Position numbers and translations under genes: made by a program. From Saccharina japonica (Eukaryota; Sar; Phaeophyceae; Laminariales; Laminariaceae): 64,000 nt of DNA. Below the pieces are notes generated by a model. That model was not told the origin of the DNA. It ran no database searches and saw only the letters and a list, made by a program, of their open reading frames with translations. Positions 46,436 to 57,219 of this stretch are shown piece by piece. Position 1 is the first letter of the stretch. Each line of letters starts with the position of its first letter. Where the stretch lies: the NCBI GenBank assembly GCA_008828725.1, contig MEHQ01004272.1, forward strand, positions 62,987 through 126,986, read 5' to 3'.

Positions 46436-47164
46436 ATGGATTTATTTGTGGCAGCAGCAGCAGTGTTCTCTACATTATTTATGTATCAATCTGGTCCTTG
46501 GCTGTGGAGTGACACCACGCACTCATATCACACCCCCCATGCATGGCTGTAGACACAACGCAACAACCACCGAGAGTACGGAGTGAAAGGATAACTGATC
46601 TTATCTCCAACTCGCGCCGTTGGGGCTCGAGGTGCCGCCGAGGCGATGCTACGGCAAGCTCTGGGCAACCTTCGTGTGGTATATAGGAGAAGCCTCGACT
46701 GCTCGCCTGAGAAAGTACTCGTATCATGCATCCTCTATACGGACTTGAACGCGACATCTCGAATCCATCGCTACTCTAATTATACTCAAACACTGATGTA
46801 CCAGCACGGCAGCAGCACAACGCGAGGTCGCCGATGATCTAAACCGTATGCCGAGCTTCGAACTTGCGAGGTTGGGGTATAAAACGGGCTTCAAGCGTAG
46901 CACTCGATGGCAGTGGCACGCGTGGACTCTATCAAATATATTGCAAATATACAGTGGAGCCCACAGCAGCAGCACATTGCCCAAGCTGAAGCCGCTGCTT
47001 CTGCTCCTCTGCTGCTGTGTTCTGTTGTTCTTCCTGGGGCTGGGGCTGCTGCTAACCGTGCTGCCGCTTGCTACGTGGTTGGGATGGGGGCGGCGGCATT
47101 GATTGCCGTTTTCTCCGCCGTTGCCGCCGCCATCTGTTTGCTGTTGCTGTATACGAGTACACAT
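46436..47164. other. unique insert between the two minisatellite arrays
   Basis: It contains tct/gct-rich, Leu-coding frames on the plus strand (near 46980-47150) that resemble a hydrophobic segment. They lack a convincing start, splice site or homology. Its origin is unknown. Confidence 0.3.
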
Positions 47165-47700
47165 GTATTTAGGGTATATTCGGTAGAGTACGTACCGAAG
47201 TATACCGGGGGTGTTTCCTCGGTAAATACCGGTACCTGAAAATTCGGTAAGTTCGGTATTTTTCCAATACCGGTACCCGACACTTCGGTAAGTTCGGTAT
47301 GTTTTCAATACCGGTACCCGACACTTAGGTAAGTTTGGTATTGTTTCAATACCGGTACCCGATACTTCGGTAAGTTCGGTATTTTTCCAATACCGGTACC
47401 TGACACTTCTGTAAGTTCGGTACGCTCACCTAAATATACCCCGGGTACCGGTATACCCTCGGCCACAATACCGGGGGTACCGGTATTTTCTCGGTAGTGT
47501 GCTTAATACCCTACCGAACACTTCGGTAAGTTCGGTATTTTTTCAATACCGGTACCCGACACTTCGTTAAGTTCGGTACTTTTTCAATACCGGTACCGGA
47601 CATTTCGGTAAGTTCGGTACTTTTTCAATACCGGTACCCGACACTTCGGTAAGTTCGGTACGCGCAACAAATATACCCCCGGTACCAGTATACGCTACCG
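47165..47700. repeat. about 41-bp cggtaagttcggta minisatellite, array 2
   Basis: Same unit and same leader as array 1, in direct orientation, so the arrays arose by segmental duplication or independent insertion of one array. Confidence 0.9.
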
Positions 47701-48289
47701 AACTTGCCTATGGAAGTTTCCGTTTGAAGAGGGCCTTCGGCCACTATTACTAGACAGGTCTAGTGTGGTTCCACGCTGCGCGCTACACGGTTTTTAATAA
47801 TCCGTTTGTAATTGATCATGTTTCGGCAATCGGGATGGGCGCAGAGGGTAAATTAATGCCCTCGCTCCCACGTTATACTTCTATTGAAGTAGAAAATAAC
47901 TTAGTTCCAATTTAATGACCTGGAAGTAAAAAACTTCAATGTAAGCAAAAAAGCTTACGTGGATTCCGGAAGTAAATTTTTAGTTCCATGAAAGTAAAAA
48001 CAAAATTCGTGGAAGTAAAAGTTTGTGGAATTAAAGTTTACTTCCATGAAAGCAAAAAAACATTCGTGGAAGTAAAATTCACTTCCATGGATTTTTTTTA
48101 CTTCCGTGGAAACTTTCAAAGAAGTAAACTCAAAAGTCAAATGATGTGGTAGATTGCTCTGGTACGGCAACATTGTGTGACGCCGTGCCCGGTACGTGTA
48201 CTAATAATGTCGTAAAAAATGGATGTTTGGATTTGTCCAGACTCTCGCATCATATCTGTGATCACAATCCGCCAACTCGCCAAATTGTA

Positions 48290-49745
48290 ACCTCCCAACA
48301 CTGCCTAACATAATGTTGTTATGTAGGAGGCTCTAGGTGTAGCACCCTAACACTGCCTTGGGGTTCAGGGTCACGTTATACCCATAACGCTCTAACATAA
48401 CGTTAATAGCGATTATCGTGTTTCTCGTAACACTGGCAACTGGCATTCTGTCATCGGAACGTTATCCGAGCGCCTCTTATACGTCCTTGAGGTCGGATAA
48501 CGTAATATTTGACGAACGTTAGCTAAGCTCCCTGCGGGGCTGGTCGCGATATGCAACACTATGTTACGATGTCAAGCACACATGCCGAGGAGTGAGTGTG
48601 TAACCTTATGTTAACATGTTCTCGCATTGACGATCTGACTGTAACGTTGAGGTAGCACGTTAAGCTGTACCATAAATACTGACAACTGGACGTAACAATA
48701 TCGTTGCTCGTACTATTATTAATACGAACGTGTGAACGTGACGGTTGGACCTGTCACTGCTTAAAAAAAATGTTGCTTAAATATGCTACCGTTTTTGGCT
48801 CCATAGGGTACATAACATGCATTTCCGGAGTGGCGGTTGGACCTGTCATTCAATGCTTTTAACATAATGTTAATGTTGCTACCGCTATGCATGTTACCCT
48901 TTTGGACTCTTGGGTACGAAACATGTGCCATCAGTTTTACACTTGAAGCAGGGTTGCGGAGTAACGTAAATTCTGTTGTTTACTGGATTGCAATATACCC
49001 TCTCGCACGCGGGGACACCTACACCTCTAGCTCCGAGAGGGGGAGGATAGCATAGCATCTCCGGTGAAAAACCTCCATATTTTGAAACGCCAAAACAGGA
49101 GATGTTTGCGAGGGATCCCCACGAAAAACGCCCCACAAAAATTAGGAAGCCCTGCCAGTTCGCTATCCAACTATAACGTGTTAACGAGTTACCACTAAAT
49201 CTGCATACTCGCACACGTATACCTCGTATATGATACGAGCTAGCACAGCAGTAGCATATTGTTGATGTTAGATAGGGGATGTACATTACCTGATAACTTG
49301 CGTTGTTATTACATAATTTGCGTAAGTTGCATACATACGAGCTAACACATCACATTTCGTATTAACATGATGTTAGTGCTTTATCGATCATGTCCGTTAT
49401 TTACCCAACGTGTGTTACGATGCAATTGACGTTTGCGCTAACATCCTAACTTTACGTTTCTTGCAATGAGGCACAGACTATACGTACGTATAACAAAGTA
49501 ACACTACCATACTGTTGCCAGTACGGGATCTAGCTACGAGTAACACGATAACATTCATTGTGGTTACGTACGCAATCCCCCGCCAATACCTTGAACACTA
49601 CTTGGTAGGTACGAGTAACACTACTCGCATACCAGGTATATGTTACCACAACTCTCTAGAAATCATGTAACGTACGAGTATCATGGCATTAATAGTACTA
49701 CTTGTAACCTGATGTTGAAAAATAAGTCCGCTGCACCGTAACATT
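48290..49745. repeat. diffuse taacataatgtta palindrome field
   Basis: Recurrent short palindromes (taacataatgtta, taacgtta, gttaacat, acgtacgt) are scattered over 1.4 kb without a strict period. No protein is recognisable. It is probably the right part of the element begun at 45120. Confidence 0.45.
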
Positions 49746-49762
49746 GATGATTTGGAAGGTTG

Positions 49763-50482
49763 CACAGATGCTCTGAGTATTATATTCGCAGTATCGAGAA
49801 ATTTTCGTATTCCAAGTACTGAGAGTGGTGGCCTAAATACTCGGAGTACTTGGAGTATGAGCAGTACGTAAGGCCCAAATACTCCGAGTACTGGGAGTAT
49901 GAGCAGTACTTATGCTCGAGCACAAGTACCCGGAGTACAAACATCTAAATTACTCGGAGTACAGGCAGTATCCGCAGTACAAAACCTCGAAATACTGCGA
50001 GCACACAAAGTACCTGAAGTTTTCTTCTCCAATTGTACTTCCAGGTAATGGGAGCATCTGTGAATTTTGAAATGCTATAAACGCCGGTCACATGCTCCCA
50101 GAAGCTGGGAGTAATGACGGCCGAGTCTTTAAAATGATGCAAATATGCTCCTAATATACTTCACACTCCGAGTATACTCCGAGTATCGAGTACATTTCGT
50201 ACTCCGAGTACTGAGAGTATTAGAGTACTGGCGGCCTGAATACTAGGAGTACTTGGAGTATTAGCAGTACTGAAGGCCCAAATACAGCGAGTACAAGGAG
50301 TACCCACAGTATCGGACCCCGAAATACTCCGAGTATGGCAGTATCTGCAGTACAGAATCTCGAAATACTCCGAGTACGAGCACTAATCCGAAGTACATTC
50401 GTAGAGCCCAAAAACTGCGAGGGCACGGAGTACCTGAAGTATGTTATCTCCAAGAATCCTTACTTTTACTCCAACGTATATG
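49763..50482. mobile_element. palindrome-array element (tactccgagta), copy 1
   Basis: It starts cacagatgctctgagtat. The identical decamer tggaaggttg flanks both ends (49753-49762 and 50483-50492), a target duplication of 8-10 bp. The interior is built from atactcggagtacttggagt palindromes. It is closely similar over about 700 bp to 59740-60510. The right terminal repeat is eroded compared with that copy. Confidence 0.7.
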
Positions 50483-50961
50483 TGGAAGGTTGTCCGAGGT
50501 ATAGGGTATGGTGTTGTTGATGATAGGATGTATTATACCTCCTTCATCCGTCACCTCGATGTTGCTGGTCTCCATACCGCTGTGGTACGCTATCGCACCT
50601 GTTGTGGGTGCTGGGGTACCGAGTGCTTGCTCACTCTGTCACGGTATCACCCATGAGCCCACGGGTTAATAATATCTTGGGGGTGTCATATCATACCGGT
50701 ACTGGTTATTACCGCAGGGGGTGGGGTACCTCGGAAGGTATACTAAATCGAGTGGTTATTAATAGGGCATTAGCCAAAAGAAGGTATACCTACGCACTTT
50801 GAGCCATTTATAGGTACACTGCAAAATGTACACCGGAAACAGATTCCTGGCCCGCCTGATATTGGGCCGGCGCTCCATTGTACCAACAAATGGCTCAAAA
50901 GTGCGTAGGTACACCTATTATCGGCTACTCAAACTACGTATCACCTATTCTTGGCTTCAAC

Positions 50962-51440
50962 TGTACCTATAAATGGCTCGAACGATCACTTTTTGGCAAC
51001 TGAAATATAGACAGACGTCCACACCAGATGCCGTGACTGTCAACCAGCCGACCGTACCAGTACAACCACTGATACTGCGGAGTTATCACGCAGTACCTAC
51101 AAGCGAGAAATCGTATCACGATCAATGCATACGTATTCAGTACCACATCCCTCCTACGCACACACACATATATACGATGCGGAGAAACAACAATGACGAC
51201 TGTTTCCATGCCGTTATGCTGAAAGTACAATACACATACTGTAGTGCAGTATATAGTAGGAGCAGCTTTGGTATATTTTATATACGTGTACAGAGTAATA
51301 CCATACGGTTGAGGGGGTCTAAGTTACACAGCCGTTGGCGCGGTCCGGAACATTCCATAGCAAACGTGGGTGAATGTGTGGCCGTTTGTCTATATTTCAG
51401 TTGCCAAAAGTGATCGTTTGAGCAATTTATAGGTATATCA
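50962..51440. mobile_element. nested MITE with about 55-bp inverted termini
   Basis: The left end (tacctataaatggctcgaac, gatcactttttggcaactga, aatatagacag) is complemented at the right (tctatatttcagttgccaaa, agtgatcgtttgagc). The core is about 370 bp, non-coding, with a tata-rich stretch. Confidence 0.75.
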
Positions 51441-51840
51441 GTCACACGGGACCATAGTTCCCTTCCCCCGTATCATGTCTGCGTTTATAATCGGGGTGGA
51501 GGACTCGATTTGTTTGCCTGACCGGCGTGAACCCGGCACGGAACACCCCGGCATTATAGGGGCACCAAGATAGAATCAGGGGGCGTGTACCCCCGATTGG
51601 TGATGTTGACTTTTCCATTTTTATTTTTACCTTCACATAGCGTGTAGAGGAGCGGAGGGCTCCAGACTATCTGTTTTTGACTGGCTTTGATCGCTTTGCG
51701 GACCCTTCGGGTTCCACTTTTATTTCAGTATACCTTTGTTTGGGTAAGTTAGCCTGTGACCACGGGAATCGACCGTGTCAAGTGTTGGATTAGTACGGAC
51801 AGATGGAGGTACTGGATAGAGAGACCGGCACGGTTTTTAA

Positions 51841-51871
51841 TGTGAAGACAACAACAACAACAACAACAAGT
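51841..51871. repeat. (CAA)n tail after tttaatgtgaaga
   Basis: The phrase ttttaatgtgaagacaacaa with an eight-unit caa run recurs at 52379-52403. It looks like a retroposon 3' tail with a microsatellite. Confidence 0.7.
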
Positions 51872-52180
51872 TGAAGCCAAACATAGGTGATACGTAGATT
51901 GAGTAGCCGAAATAGGTGTACCTACGCACTTTGAGCCATTTGTAGGTACAATGGAGCGCAGGCCCAATATCTGGCGGGCCCGGAAGCCGTTTCCGGTGTA
52001 CATTTTGCAGTGTACCTATAAATGGCTCAAAGTGCGTAGGTATACCTTCTTTTGGATAATGCCCTCATTAACATGAATCTTAATATTTAATTCGTACGAG
52101 TAGTCGTACGAGTTGTTTTGGGAATAATTTCGTGTATCATCCTGTGTGGTATTCCTCGCATGTTTTTTTTTTTTGTTCAA

Positions 52181-52600
52181 GGTAGTCAGTAGCGGCCTAG
52201 CAGTTCACCACGAAGACTTCTGCGTTTGAGGCCGAGGGTTCGAGTCTCCGTAAGGAGATATTGTTATTCTCAGATGACACCAACTACTGCTGTCGAGAGC
52301 GCCAAAGCGTGGGTAATCACAATTCGAGGAGCATAGTACGGATAGATGGAGGTACTGGATAAAGAGACTGGCACGGCTTTTAATGTGAAGACAACAACAA
52401 CAACAATCACAACAACAACAAGAGTCGACGAAGGAAGAAAATGCTCAAATCTTCTCGAGATAAACATGCAAGGCACGTACCGTGCGGAGTGGGGAGGGAG
52501 GAGAAGAGCTTACATACGTACCAGGTAGTGAACTCCGGATCTGAGTTACGACTATTAATACGAGTATTAGGGAGAGAGAAAAGAAGGACGAAGGCGTACA
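52181..52600 (+). mobile_element. tRNA-derived SINE, second headed copy
   Basis: The head has an A-box-like tagcggcctagcagttcacc and a B-box-like gagggttcgagtctccg about 45 bp on, the latter a good match to the Pol III consensus. The body has gcgtgggtaatcacaattcg, a caa run, aaatcttctcgagataaaca and ctccggatctgagttacgac. Confidence 0.65.
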
Positions 52601-52640
52601 TGTGGGACGGGGGGGGGGAAAGTAGGGAATACACCGTCGT

Positions 52641-53491
52641 CAGAGTTGGGCACCGGGACCGAACTACGGTTATTTAACCGGAAACCGCGATCCGGTTATC
52701 GTAACCGAAAACCGGACATTTCGAAACCGGTTATTCGGTTATTTCAAATAACCGACCGGACATAACCGGACCGGTTATTTCCGGTCGGTTATTTTGTCCC
52801 CTATCCTCTATACCCCATAAAACGCCTATGTATCTGTATGGAAACCCCTATATGTCAGCACACAAGCACAGCGCTCGGTGACCCGACTTCAGCCGCACCG
52901 CGTTCTCCTACGCATTACGCATTGTTTTCCCTTATTGTACCACGTTGAGATCGACGATGATATTTTTTTTGTTCTACCCGGGGAGAAGAACTGAACCGCG
53001 AGAGTTTTGCTTCTGCTTCTGCGTGTTGAGTGTTAAATGGTTTTGGAAACCCTCGTCCAGTTTGTCTTGTGACCAAGAAGCAGGCTCCGCTTGCCGTCCT
53101 GAGCGTCGCTACATCCGCTTTTTCATAGTCATGCTCCGCCTGCTCGCCTGTTAGCTGTACGCCAATGACTCATCATGCCGGACGACTCAACGACAGGTTC
53201 CGTCTTGTCGTCAACTTTCACGTGGTGTGTGTCATGCGTTTTGTAATGCGCGTATTACGGATACTTTGATGTGCTGATGTGCCGACAAACGGGCATCCGA
53301 AAAAAAACGATGGGGTGCGAACGTGGCGCAAAATAGCCATTTCTGTGAAATAACCGACCGAATAACCGACCGGAAACTTTGCGGTTTCGGTCTCGGTTAT
53401 TTTGTCCAAATAACCGGTTAACCGGAGACCATCTCCGGTCGGTTATGAGATAACCGACCGGACCCCAAAAGGACTCCGGTGCCCAACACTA
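52641..53491. mobile_element. hAT-like non-autonomous element, exact 8-bp TSD
   Basis: It begins CAGAGTTGGGCACCGG and ends with the complement of TAGTGTTGGGCACCGG, matching the YAGNG start common in hAT elements. The octamer accgtcgt flanks both ends exactly. Subterminal fields of ggttatt and aataaccgaccgg palindromes (52660-52800, 53335-53460) enclose a unique 530-bp core with no transposase. Confidence 0.88.
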
Positions 53492-53861
53492 ACCGTCGTA
53501 ATGTCGTATTACCGTTACTCGAACGGAGGAACCCCTAAAAGGCAAAACGCAAGCATACTCAATCGGAACATTTTTACCCTTTCATTTCGTAGCCAACCAG
53601 AGTGCCTAAATAGCTATACCTTAGGAAGATTCACTATCAAGCTTCATCCACTTTACTGCCTTTTGTCGCGTACGCGGCGGTTTGTGGGTCAACCATTTTC
53701 TCTTCGTAAGAAGTTGGTATTAATATTAATAAGACAGGTCCCTAATACTCTGTAGTATGGGTCATGACCCTCCAAAAACCCCATACCACACCAGGTATAT
53801 ATCTAGCCAGGCTCTATACGTATCATACAGCGTCACAGTCAGAGTCACCTCCTATTATCTT
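53492..53861. other. no gene seen
   Basis: Single-copy-looking sequence between the hAT-like element and a SINE. Confidence 0.35.
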
Positions 53862-54100
53862 GCAAAAAATATCTTGAATAGCGGAAAGCGCGAGAGCGTG
53901 AGTTGGCAAAAATTCGATGAAAACCGACGAGCGTTGGGAAGGCTGAACCCTCTGCGCGATAAAAATCGAGGCAAGAACCGCCGTAGTGGGGGAGGAGGGA
54001 GAGGAGACTACTTTGTGACCCCGGATCTAAAAATCCGACTATTAATAGGGAGGGAGGAAGACGGAAGTGCGAAGATAATACATGGGATGGAAAAAAAATA
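53862..54100 (+). mobile_element. SINE-related copy, 5'-truncated
   Basis: Nearly identical to 30485-30695, starting at aaaatatcttga.tagc.gaa. It lacks the tRNA-like head and ends in an A run with a tata microsatellite, as expected for 5'-truncated retroposition. Confidence 0.75.
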
Positions 54101-54821
54101 TATATATATATGAACAGTCAGTTTTTTACTGGACCTGGAACCTGGAGGGGGAAACATTGAAATCTAAATAATTGGAAGAGCCTGTAAATAAATGTGAAGT
54201 AAATAAATGTGAAGTGTAGGGTCAATATTGTCGAGAGGTCACTCGGCATCGCGACTGCTCTGCAGTCTGCAGCTGAACATTTCAAATTTTACAAATTGAA
54301 GTTTTTCGGCTATTCACTCTCGATTAACTCGTAAAATAGGTTTAGGATTTAATCGCAAAAGGTCTGGCTGACGGCATCGGGCCAAACCTATACTGTCTGG
54401 GAAATGTATATATAATTGTTGTTGTTTTTGTTGTTGTTGTTGTTGTTGGTGGTAAAAAGGAAGTGTTGAAATATAGTCAAGACCAAGGTGTGGAGTGTGG
54501 AGTGTCGTACGACAGCAGTGTGTGCGTGCTACAAATAACAAGTTAGTTACCTGGCAGCTGGTAATTGTATACCAGGTATGCGATATTACACACATCATAT
54601 ATGTATATACATACATACGTAGCAGCATAATAAGCAACGCAGCTACGCCCGTTACTCTATATGGGAAGGCTGTCCCGACAACGGACGCCTGTTTACATAT
54701 GCTACACATATTTTACAAGAAGGGCAAAACCAGTGATTCCGTTGCGGTGCTACACTATCTGTCATATATACGTGGCGTACGTATATGGTACTACATGGTA
54801 CAGCAGTACGGCGTCAAAGTT
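54101..54821. other. no supported gene; (GTT)n microsatellite
   Basis: A gtt run lies at 54416-54447. This is downstream of the exon at 55138 on the minus strand and may be its intron; no acceptor with a protein-like exon was found. Confidence 0.35.
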
Positions 54822-55128
54822 TGCACTCGTACAAATTATTGCTGATTAGGTTTAATTTCGAGTATATTACGTAGAGTTTCGACATTTATTTGGACACAGA
54901 AGTAACACCCAAGACCAGGTAGGTGTGTGCAACAACTTGCGCACAAACTAGCGCACATTTCATTTTTCAAAATTATTAGAGTACCACCACAATCTCAGCT
55001 CTTTATCAATAATAATCGATTATAAACCGTAAAGTTAAATATTACGTATGATACGCTTTTTAACATTCTAATAATAAAACAATACTCGAAATTAAACCTA
55101 ATCAGCAATATTTTGTACGAGTGCAAAT
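54822..55128. mobile_element. MITE with about 46-bp inverted termini
   Basis: The left end reads tttgcactcgtacaaattat, tgctgattaggtttaatttc, gagtat; the right end is its complement with three differences. The core is AT-rich. It lies a few bases from the splice donor of the exon at 55138-55746, inside that gene's intron. Confidence 0.8.
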
Positions 55129-55137
55129 CATCCTCAC

Positions 55138-55746
55138 ATATAACGCGCCCGTGATGGCGAGGTTGTTCGCTGCGGCAAAGTCGATAATCCCGGCTCTGAC
55201 GTCGGCGATGTCGCTGGAGAGTTTGGGGCCGAGGACCAGCCGGGCCGAGCGACCCTTGTTGCAGAGCACCGCAGCCGCCTTGGCCCGGCGCGCAAGCTTC
55301 TGGAGGGTCAGAAGGGCGCTGTCGTCCGAATCCGCCTGGTCAAACCACCGGTCCAAGACTCCGCGAGTCACAGCGTCGAAATGCTCCAGGATTAGCGCGA
55401 GCCTGTCTGTTTTGCACTTTGCCGTGAAGACCAGCTGCTCTACTCGCACGAGCGTCTTGCACACCGTGCCCAGGGCCGGCGGTATGCCCTCTCGGCTTGC
55501 CGTGGGCGTCTTCAGCGCCACTTCCCGGATGCACTTGGAGAGAGCGAACGTAGAAGAGGAGCCATCACCAGGCGAGGGGTAGGTGCTGGTGCGCGCGGCG
55601 TGGCTCCAGGACCTGTCGACGGTGTCCCCAGTACACGAGGAGCCGGTCATGTCGGTCCCTTGCCTTGGTCTCAGCCTTCGAAATAGTTCCGAGCTTTGGC
55701 GACGAAGCGTCGATGATGCTGACGACGATGAGAGTGCTCTCACCAT
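55138..55746 (-). CDS. first exon of a gene with a helical N-terminal domain
   Basis: 203 codons from an ATG at 55746 (MVRALSSSSASSTLRRQSSE) to a donor, GTGAGG, after codon GALY, ending in phase 0. After a Ser/Thr/Arg-rich leader the sequence becomes regular amphipathic helix: ALSKCIREVALKTPT, CKTLVRVEQLVFTAKCKTDR, LALILEHFDAVTRGVLDRWF, SALLTLQKLARRAKAAAVLC, SDIADVRAGIIDFAAANNLA. Such four-helix leaders precede kinase, NB-ARC or repeat domains in MLKL-like and plant or stramenopile receptor-type proteins. That comparison is from pattern only, so function is inference. The continuation at lower coordinates was not found; a MITE lies just inside the intron. The open frame extends upstream to 55941 but becomes low complexity (Ala- and Pro-rich), so I chose the later ATG. 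The bases after that ATG also resemble a donor (ATG then GTGAGA), so a spliced start is possible. Confidence 0.6.
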
Positions 55747-56754
55747 GATGATGTTGGCGGCGGAGCATGCAGCGGGTAGAAGAGGTTGGGGTGGATGTCG
55801 AGCAAAGAAGAAAGGAGCTGAATACAATAGGCGTATACCTTCTGCTGCTGCTGATGCTGCTGCTGCTGTGGTATGTGGTGATATATCGAGATGTGTAGGT
55901 GTCGCAGCTCGGGCGGCTAGCAAGCAAGAGAAGAAAAACACGATGTTTTATACCTACGTATCGTACGAATGTGCAGCAGGCAGTTGATTGCGTGATGCCG
56001 TGCGACCGTACGGCACGACCAGATAGATGCAAATGCATTGAAATGTCCAAGGACCACCAAAAACGTATGATATGATACCTATTTGGGAGGAAATACGCGC
56101 GTCATGCAACATAATCAACCAAATCAGCTGTCCATAATAATTACGTACGTATCGTGTCGATTTTATTAATAGTTGTCTTAAATCAACTACTGTTACTTTT
56201 TTTCGAAGTTCGAAGTTCGATGCATTATAATTTCGTAGGATACTCGTACAGCATACGTACAGCAAAAAAACTACTATTAATACTGACTGTAAATAGTAAG
56301 AAAAAGGTTTTCTTTTTTCTTTCTTTGTTCCTTTTCCCTGTTGTTCTTCCTCCTTTTACGCGTACCTTTTGCGATTTTTCCTTCCTCCTTTTCCCTTCTT
56401 CCTTTTTCCTATTTCCGTGTTCCTATTTCCTTACTTACATGCAGTAGTCTTAAGCCGGTTCAGCGCTAGAAACTTGCCTGCTTGTTTCCGTCGATGACGA
56501 CATTTTTGCATACCTTTGTTTATATTTTTCGAATTTATTTGGAGCTGAATTTGGGGGGGGGGGGGGGAAGAACCTACGATACCAGCAGCGTAAAAATCTA
56601 AATCTAAACGTCAATCCGTCAACGGCGTCTCCGCTTTGCGCGGGACCGTATCGGATTTGTTCCGGGACCATAAAATACGTGCGTGTAAAAAATACCAAAA
56701 CAATACAACAACGGGCGGACCCGGACCGGCTCTATTATATACTGGTAGCAATTA
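55747..56754. other. 5' flank of the helical-domain gene
   Basis: Holds a ctg run at 55840-55870, a T/C-rich stretch at 56300-56440 and G15 at 56553-56567. No gene is supported. Confidence 0.4.
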
Positions 56755-56905
56755 ATTCGACGCGGCGAGTCGACGAGAGGAGAAGAGGTAAGGGACTCGC
56801 GTCTTCTCGCGAAAATAAAAATGCAAGCCGAACCGTCGTGGGAAGGCGGGAGGAGAGTCTGCTGCGAGCTGTGATACTCCGGATCTGAGGTACGAACCCT
56901 GCTTG
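56755..56905 (+). mobile_element. SINE-related fragment
   Basis: Contains gcgtcttctcgcgaaaataa and actccggatctgaggtacga, a diverged copy of the SINE body. G18 follows at 56962-56979. Confidence 0.5.
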
Positions 56906-57219
56906 TACTACCACCGTACGTACTGCGAAAAAAACTCCTATGCCAACTATTTGCTGCGGGCGGGGGGGGGGGGGGGGGGTAGTCCGAAAAGGATTTATTA
57001 GAAAAAAAACGGGCGAAGATAACAAAAAAAATGATGAGAAGATAAACAAGCAAGGTGACGGTGTGGTTGTATAATAATATGTTATCGTACGTTCCTGGTA
57101 CAGATACATAAGTTCCCTTTTGCTACGTAATCATACACTGTCACAGTAGTAGGAGTAGTGCTGCAAAACAAACATCCAACCCAAATTCCTACAGCTATTA
57201 TCAGCTATAGTAGTAGGCA

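Larger units (their letters stand above)
45316..48154. mobile_element. large hAT-like element with nested palindrome arrays
   Basis: The left end is CAGGGTCTACCACATTATTT; the right end is the complement of ATCTACCACATCATTTGAC. The flanks ggctctgg and tgctctgg match at 7 of 8 positions. Ends, cttccatgaaag array and an internal module (47705-47870) are shared with the element at 10724-11604, so they are one family. This copy is swollen to 2.8 kb by two ggtaccggtacc arrays and a unique insert. Confidence 0.65.
50757..52071. mobile_element. composite foldback element, 190-bp outer arms
   Basis: 50765-50960 and 51884-52070 are inverted copies of each other, sharing ccaaaagaaggtatacctac, gcactttgagccatttatag, gtacaccggaaac and ggctcaaagtgcgtaggt. 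Each arm is itself a hairpin. Between them lies a second inverted-repeat element (50962-51440) and a SINE-tail-like stretch (51770-51875). Confidence 0.75.

Noticed and set aside
46848..47102. Leu-rich plus frame as a membrane protein
   Set aside because: It is made of gct/ctg-rich sequence between minisatellites, with no start context, splice sites or family resemblance.
52181..52260. A free-standing tRNA gene
   Set aside because: A-box and B-box-like sequences are present, but no proper acceptor stem can be drawn and a conserved SINE body follows.
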